From assembly GCF_004634245.1 (NCBI RefSeq), contig NZ_SJTF01000016.1, positions 1 through 64,000 of the forward strand: a stretch of 64,000 nt of DNA, read 5' to 3'. Made by a program: the position numbers and the translations under genes. Positions within the stretch are counted from its first letter, which is position 1; every line of letters starts with the position of its first letter. Shown one piece after another: positions 60,891-64,000 of the stretch. The notes under the pieces were generated by a model. The model was not told the origin of the DNA. It saw nothing but the letters and a program-made list of their open reading frames with translations, and searched no databases. This DNA is from Flavobacterium foetidum. Lineage in GTDB: Bacteria; Bacteroidota; Bacteroidia; Flavobacteriales; Flavobacteriaceae.

Positions 60891-62467
60891 TGAAATTTAA
60901 TTCGAAATATTTACCAATCGTAATCGGGGCAGCCTTTGGCCTCGGAACTGTACTCGGAAGCGTTATGAATGCTCCCGTAGACGATCAGCTTTTGGCCAAA
61001 AATTATTCGAAAACCAAACTCAATAAACTTATTGATTTTATCAATAACGAATATGTCGACGATATCAATACCGACTCTATCGTAAATCTTACAGTCGATA
61101 ATATTCTGGCAAAACTAGATCCACATTCTGTTTATATTCCGCCGAGCGAACAAGCCGAAGTTGCCGAAAGCATGAAAGGCGATTTTGTTGGAATCGGAAT
61201 CAATTTCTACATGTATAAAGATTCTGTTGCCATTATTAAACCTATTGAAAATGGTCCTTCAGCGAAAGCTGGATTAAAATCTGGCGACAGAATTTTATTT
61301 GCAGGAAAAACAAAATTATTTGGAAGAGGACTTCCGTCTGACAGTCTTTTTTCTAAACTGAAAGGGAAACAGGGCAGCGAAATAGAAGTAACTGTTTTTA
61401 GAAAATCGGAACAGAAGAAACTGAAATTTAAAATCAGAAGAGATGTTATTCCGATAAAAAGCGTAGACGCTTCAATCTTAATCGGGAATAAAATCGGTTA
61501 TATAAAAATCAATCGTTTTGCGGAAACCACTTTTAATGAATTCAAAACTGGACTCGCACGATTGAAACAAAAAGGAATTGAGTCTCTTGTAATTGACCTG
61601 CGTGACAATGGCGGCGGTTATATGGAAGAAGCCATAGCGATCGCCGATGAATTCCTGAAAGATAAACAGCTGATTGTTTTTACTAAGAACAAAAATGGAT
61701 CAACTGAAAAAACATTCGCAACCAAAGCCGGAAGTTTTGAAACTGGAAAAGTCTATGTTTTAATTAATGAAAACAGTGCTTCGGCGAGCGAGATTTTAGC
61801 TGGAGCATTGCAAGACAATGATCGGGGAACTATTGTAGGAAGACGTTCGTTTGGTAAAGGCTTGGTGCAGCGCGAAATGGATTTTAATGATGGATCTGCG
61901 GTAAGATTGACTGTAGCACGTTATTATACGCCAACCGGAAGATCGATTCAAAAACCGTATAAAAAAGGAAACGAAGAGTATTTTAAAGAATCTGAGGCAC
62001 GTTTAAAATCGGGAGAACTTTATGCAAAAGACAGTATAAAAGTCGCAGATTCATTGAAGTTTAAAACGCCAAAAGGCAAAATTGTTTATGGTGGCGGCGG
62101 TATTGTTCCAGATGTTTTTGTTCCGATTGAAGCGGAGCACGGAAACGAAAATGTTGCTTACTTGCTTCAGACCGGTATTGTCGGACATTTTGTTTTTGAA
62201 GAACTGGATAAAAACAGACACGCTTTTGACGGCCTTCATTTTAAGGAGTTTTTGGCTAAAATGCAAAATTCGGATGTGTACTTTAAGAAATTCAAAACGT
62301 ACATTCTTCAGACAGGCTTGGATTTAAAATTGGATAAAACCAAAGCATTGGTAAATCGTCATATTACAGCAGAATTTGCAAGACAATTATATGGCGAATT
62401 GTATTATTATGATGTTATTCTAAAAGAAGACACCATGATTAAAACGGTGCTAAATCAAAAAAAATAG
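60890..62467 (+). CDS. S41-family C-terminal processing peptidase
   Basis: A 525-residue periplasmic serine protease. It has an N-terminal membrane-anchor or signal (YLPIVIGAAFGLGTVLGSVM), a PDZ domain (residues 80-165, GDFVGIGINFYMYKD ... GLKSGDRI), and the peptidase core with the catalytic serine in NENSASASEILAGAL (near 296) and lysine in GRRSFGKGLVQRE (near 322). A C-terminal helical extension of about 150 residues is typical of Bacteroidota members. Likely trims envelope proteins with exposed C-termini. Confidence 0.92.
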   Translation: MKFNSKYLPIVIGAAFGLGTVLGSVMNAPVDDQLLAKNYSKTKLNKLIDFINNEYVDDINTDSIVNLTVDNILAKLDPHSVYIPPSEQAEVAESMKGDFVGIGINFYMYKDSVAIIKPIENGPSAKAGLKSGDRILFAGKTKLFGRGLPSDSLFSKLKGKQGSEIEVTVFRKSEQKKLKFKIRRDVIPIKSVDASILIGNKIGYIKINRFAETTFNEFKTGLARLKQKGIESLVIDLRDNGGGYMEEAIAIADEFLKDKQLIVFTKNKNGSTEKTFATKAGSFETGKVYVLINENSASASEILAGALQDNDRGTIVGRRSFGKGLVQREMDFNDGSAVRLTVARYYTPTGRSIQKPYKKGNEEYFKESEARLKSGELYAKDSIKVADSLKFKTPKGKIVYGGGGIVPDVFVPIEAEHGNENVAYLLQTGIVGHFVFEELDKNRHAFDGLHFKEFLAKMQNSDVYFKKFKTYILQTGLDLKLDKTKALVNRHITAEFARQLYGELYYYDVILKEDTMIKTVLNQKK

Positions 62468-62470
62468 TTT

Positions 62471-62836
62471 ATGGATACAGGATTGGTAGTTAATGCAGAA
62501 ATCGAACTTTTGACAGCTATTAGAAATGCCGATATTCAGGTTTTGGAAAGTGTTCTTCATGACGATCTTCTTTTTAATCTTCCCGACGGAAATACGATCA
62601 CTAAGGCACTTGATTTGGAAAGTTACCGATCAGGAAAAATGAAAATAGATTTTCTAGAGGCCTCAGATCAAATTGTAAATATAATCGGCGATACAGCTGT
62701 TGTGGCCGTCACAATTTCTCTAAAAGGAAATTTTGACAACAATCCTCTTAACGCGATATTACGATATATTCGTGTCTGGAAACAATTTGGCGAACAACTA
62801 AAAGTTATTGCCGGAAGCTGTGTCCCACTGAATTAG
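62471..62836 (+). CDS. NTF2-like/DUF4440 protein
   Basis: A 121-residue cone-fold protein: the first helix (EIELLTAIRNADIQVLESVL) and HDDLLFNLPDGNTITKA match DUF4440/SnoaL-type NTF2-like proteins, followed by strands VVAVTISLKGNF and RYIRVWKQFG. Such proteins bind small molecules or act as enzymes of unknown substrate. It begins three bases after the peptidase stop and ends that operon. Confidence 0.8.
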   Translation: MDTGLVVNAEIELLTAIRNADIQVLESVLHDDLLFNLPDGNTITKALDLESYRSGKMKIDFLEASDQIVNIIGDTAVVAVTISLKGNFDNNPLNAILRYIRVWKQFGEQLKVIAGSCVPLN

Positions 62837-62848
62837 ACATATCAGCCA

Positions 62849-63110
62849 TTGGGTGTAATTCATATGATTCTTGTGTTTAAAGTAATTTGACCCAACTGGT
62901 AAATAATAACTCGTTGGGTGAAATTATTTTAACACATAGAAACATAGTTTAACTAAACTTAAAAAAGGCGTTTCACTAGTGTAAATGCACATAGTTTAGC
63001 TATGTGTGGAAACTTGTTTGTTCCATTTTCTTTTTTCGGCACAAAAAACTATGCTTCTATGTGTTAAAATGCTTTTATTTTTTTAATTACACCCAACGAG
63101 TAAATAATAC
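62849..63110. repeat. MITE-like element nested in CACCCAACGAG repeats
   Basis: A 135-base element (62931-63065) with mirrored ends AACACATAGAAACATAGTTT / AAACTATGCTTCTATGTGTT is a relative of the one at 8591-8728. It is flanked by ACTCGTTGGGTGAAATT (62910-62926) and its near-mirror AATTACACCCAACGAGT (63084-63100). Further copies TTGGGTGTAATT and CCCAACTGGTAAATAATA precede it. Confidence 0.75.
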
Positions 63111-63177
63111 TAATTTTTTAAAAGAAAATATAACAAAGTCAGTGTAAATCTTGCGAGATTTGTATTAAAATATTTCT

Positions 63178-63489
63178 ATGAAAAATCTAAAAAAAATAAG
63201 CTTTCTGGCAGTTGTAATGGCTTTTGTCTTTTCTTGTGCAAATATGAAAAGCAATAATGCCGTAACCGGAAAGGTTGATTCTATCGAGTCTGGAAAAGAT
63301 GGGTATACTGCAAAAATTACAACAGATGCAAAAGAAGTCTATTTTGCGACAATCAGCATCGTAAATTTAGGCGGACCTCAGAATTACAAAAAGTTTAAGA
63401 TTGGTGACGTGGTTTCGGTAAAAGGAGAAAAATGGAAAACCGATGACGAAAATCATATCAAAGTAACAGAAATCGTTTCGGTTAAATAA
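63178..63489 (+). CDS. small lipoprotein
   Basis: A 103-residue exported lipoprotein: signal MKNLKKISFLAVVMAFVFSC with Cys20 as the lipidated residue. The 80-residue mature part is beta-rich (AVTGKVDSIESGKDGYTAKI ... KFKIGDVVSVKG) with an OB- or SH3-like look. A palindrome AAATCTTGCGAGATTT lies upstream at 63146-63161. No family recognised; function unknown. Confidence 0.7.
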   Translation: MKNLKKISFLAVVMAFVFSCANMKSNNAVTGKVDSIESGKDGYTAKITTDAKEVYFATISIVNLGGPQNYKKFKIGDVVSVKGEKWKTDDENHIKVTEIVSVK

Positions 63490-63503
63490 TACTAGAAAAA
63501 GAT

Positions 63504-63578
63504 AAACCATATAAGTGATGTAAGTTCATTTCATCTATGCGTAAGGCATATATGAACTTATACAACTTATATGGTTTA
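63504..63578. repeat. mirrored AACCATATAAGTG repeat pair, short loop
   Basis: The left arm AAACCATATAAGTGATGTAA (from 63504) and the right arm ending ACTTATATGGTTTAAA (63578) are mirrors around about 20 bases. It lies between convergent genes and could fold as a strong hairpin terminator. Confidence 0.8.
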
Positions 63579-63584
63579 AAAATT

Positions 63585-64000
63585 TTATCGAATACTATCG
63601 TGTGCGTGAGTCTGTATGCCGTTATTCCACAAAGTAAGAATGTCGGTTGCAACAGCAGCGCCACTTCCTGCGGCAATAGCCAATTGACTTCGCCAGCCAG
63701 CCAAAGTTCCAATTACATAAATGCCGTCAGCAACTTTGTGGTCTTCGTTTTTAAGTTGAATACGCTGTTTTTCAGGTAATGCTTTTTTATGAGGCTCAAC
63801 AAATTCCGTTAAACCTTCAATGTCGAAAGTATTAGCAGAACCAATTCCCACAACGATATTTTTTGTTTGGTAGGAGTTTTTATTGGTAGTAACAGTAAAT
63901 TCAGGATAAATTCCTTCCACTTTAACTACTTTTTCATTTGGAATCTGAGCAATATGCGGGTAAGTCGCGGCCAAATCCTGAGTGCTTTCTGTAAGTAGTT
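63585..64000 (-). CDS. NAD(P)/FAD-dependent oxidoreductase, 3' part (continues past window)
   Basis: The C-terminal 138 residues of a thioredoxin-reductase-like flavoprotein; the frame is open to the window edge (LLTESTQDLAATYPHI at the cut), so the start lies outside. Visible are the end of the NAD(P) domain (TKNIVVGIGSANTF) and the second FAD motif ADGIYVIGTLAGWRSQLAIA with GSGAAVATDIL. The CxxC redox centre, if any, lies upstream and cannot be judged. The typical GD before LAG is GT here (IGTLAG). Substrate unknown. Confidence 0.85.
   Translation of the reverse strand, partial: LLTESTQDLAATYPHIAQIPNEKVVKVEGIYPEFTVTTNKNSYQTKNIVVGIGSANTFDIEGLTEFVEPHKKALPEKQRIQLKNEDHKVADGIYVIGTLAGWRSQLAIAAGSGAAVATDILTLWNNGIQTHAHDSIR

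Overview
The window looks like chromosome of a Flavobacterium-type member of the Bacteroidota. The DNA is A+T rich. Promoters fit the Bacteroidota pattern (TTG about 20 bases before TAnnTTTG) and few starts have a purine-rich ribosome site. Marker families of the phylum are present: a type IX secretion sorting domain, TonB-dependent receptors with a carboxypeptidase-like N-terminal domain, DUF4271 and DUF4296 proteins, and a thymidine kinase without its usual zinc cysteines. I see no transposase, integrase, prophage, rRNA or complete tRNA gene; most of the window is ordinary core genome.

Layout. 0-4.4 kb: two tandem tRNA-like elements, an enoyl-CoA hydratase, queD, lpxH, a seven-haem lipoprotein. 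4.4-11.2 kb (minus): the recJ / MFS transporter / hydrolase operon, a HopJ-family gene, rsmI, an acidic protein. 11.4-13.4 kb (plus): tdk, a one-helix membrane protein and a PIN-toxin/antitoxin pair. 13.4-20 kb (minus): rpoN, a GxxExxY nuclease-like gene between repeat blocks, asnS, an RND/MMPL transporter. 20.2-28.4 kb: LytS/LytTR-type and NarL-type two-component pairs, a CPA2 antiporter, a small lipoprotein, a YugP-type peptidase. 28.5-36.9 kb: an Lrp regulator, hemD with a DUF4271 gene, dolichol-phosphate-mannose-synthase-like enzyme / pyrC / DUF4296 operon, an epimerase, tyrS, a LuxE-like acyltransferase. 37-45.3 kb: a probable phosphate-response locus made of a T9SS mini-protein, a beta-helix-like lipoprotein, a TonB-dependent receptor, a PhoB/PhoR-like pair and a phosphate-porin-like protein. 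45.4-51.1 kb (minus): a glycosyltransferase, a Lys/Ala-rich secreted protein, a 1141-residue outer-membrane protein, a DUF5808 gene. 51.3-55.7 kb: a membrane-anchored AraC regulator, an outer-membrane barrel, and a cassette of five tiny membrane-protein genes, one frameshifted. 56-64 kb: aspartate kinase, a GNAT acetyltransferase, fbp, TerB, HupE, a dCMP deaminase, an S41 peptidase, an NTF2-like protein, a lipoprotein and the 3' part of a thioredoxin-reductase-like gene.

The least explained material lies between the genes. At least six dispersed repeat families recur: a 25-base mirrored element (4 loci), a 135-138-base MITE-like element with terminal inverted repeats (2 loci), blocks built from 8-base units ending in AAG/GAG (4 loci), nested GCCACAGATT/GCCACGAATT hairpins (2 loci), AAATTCCAA arrays, and a perfect 28-base inverted repeat. 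The receptor and porin promoters of the phosphate-type locus share an 11-base-phased GTAACAT architecture at identical distance from their -7 boxes, which is the strongest regulatory signal here.
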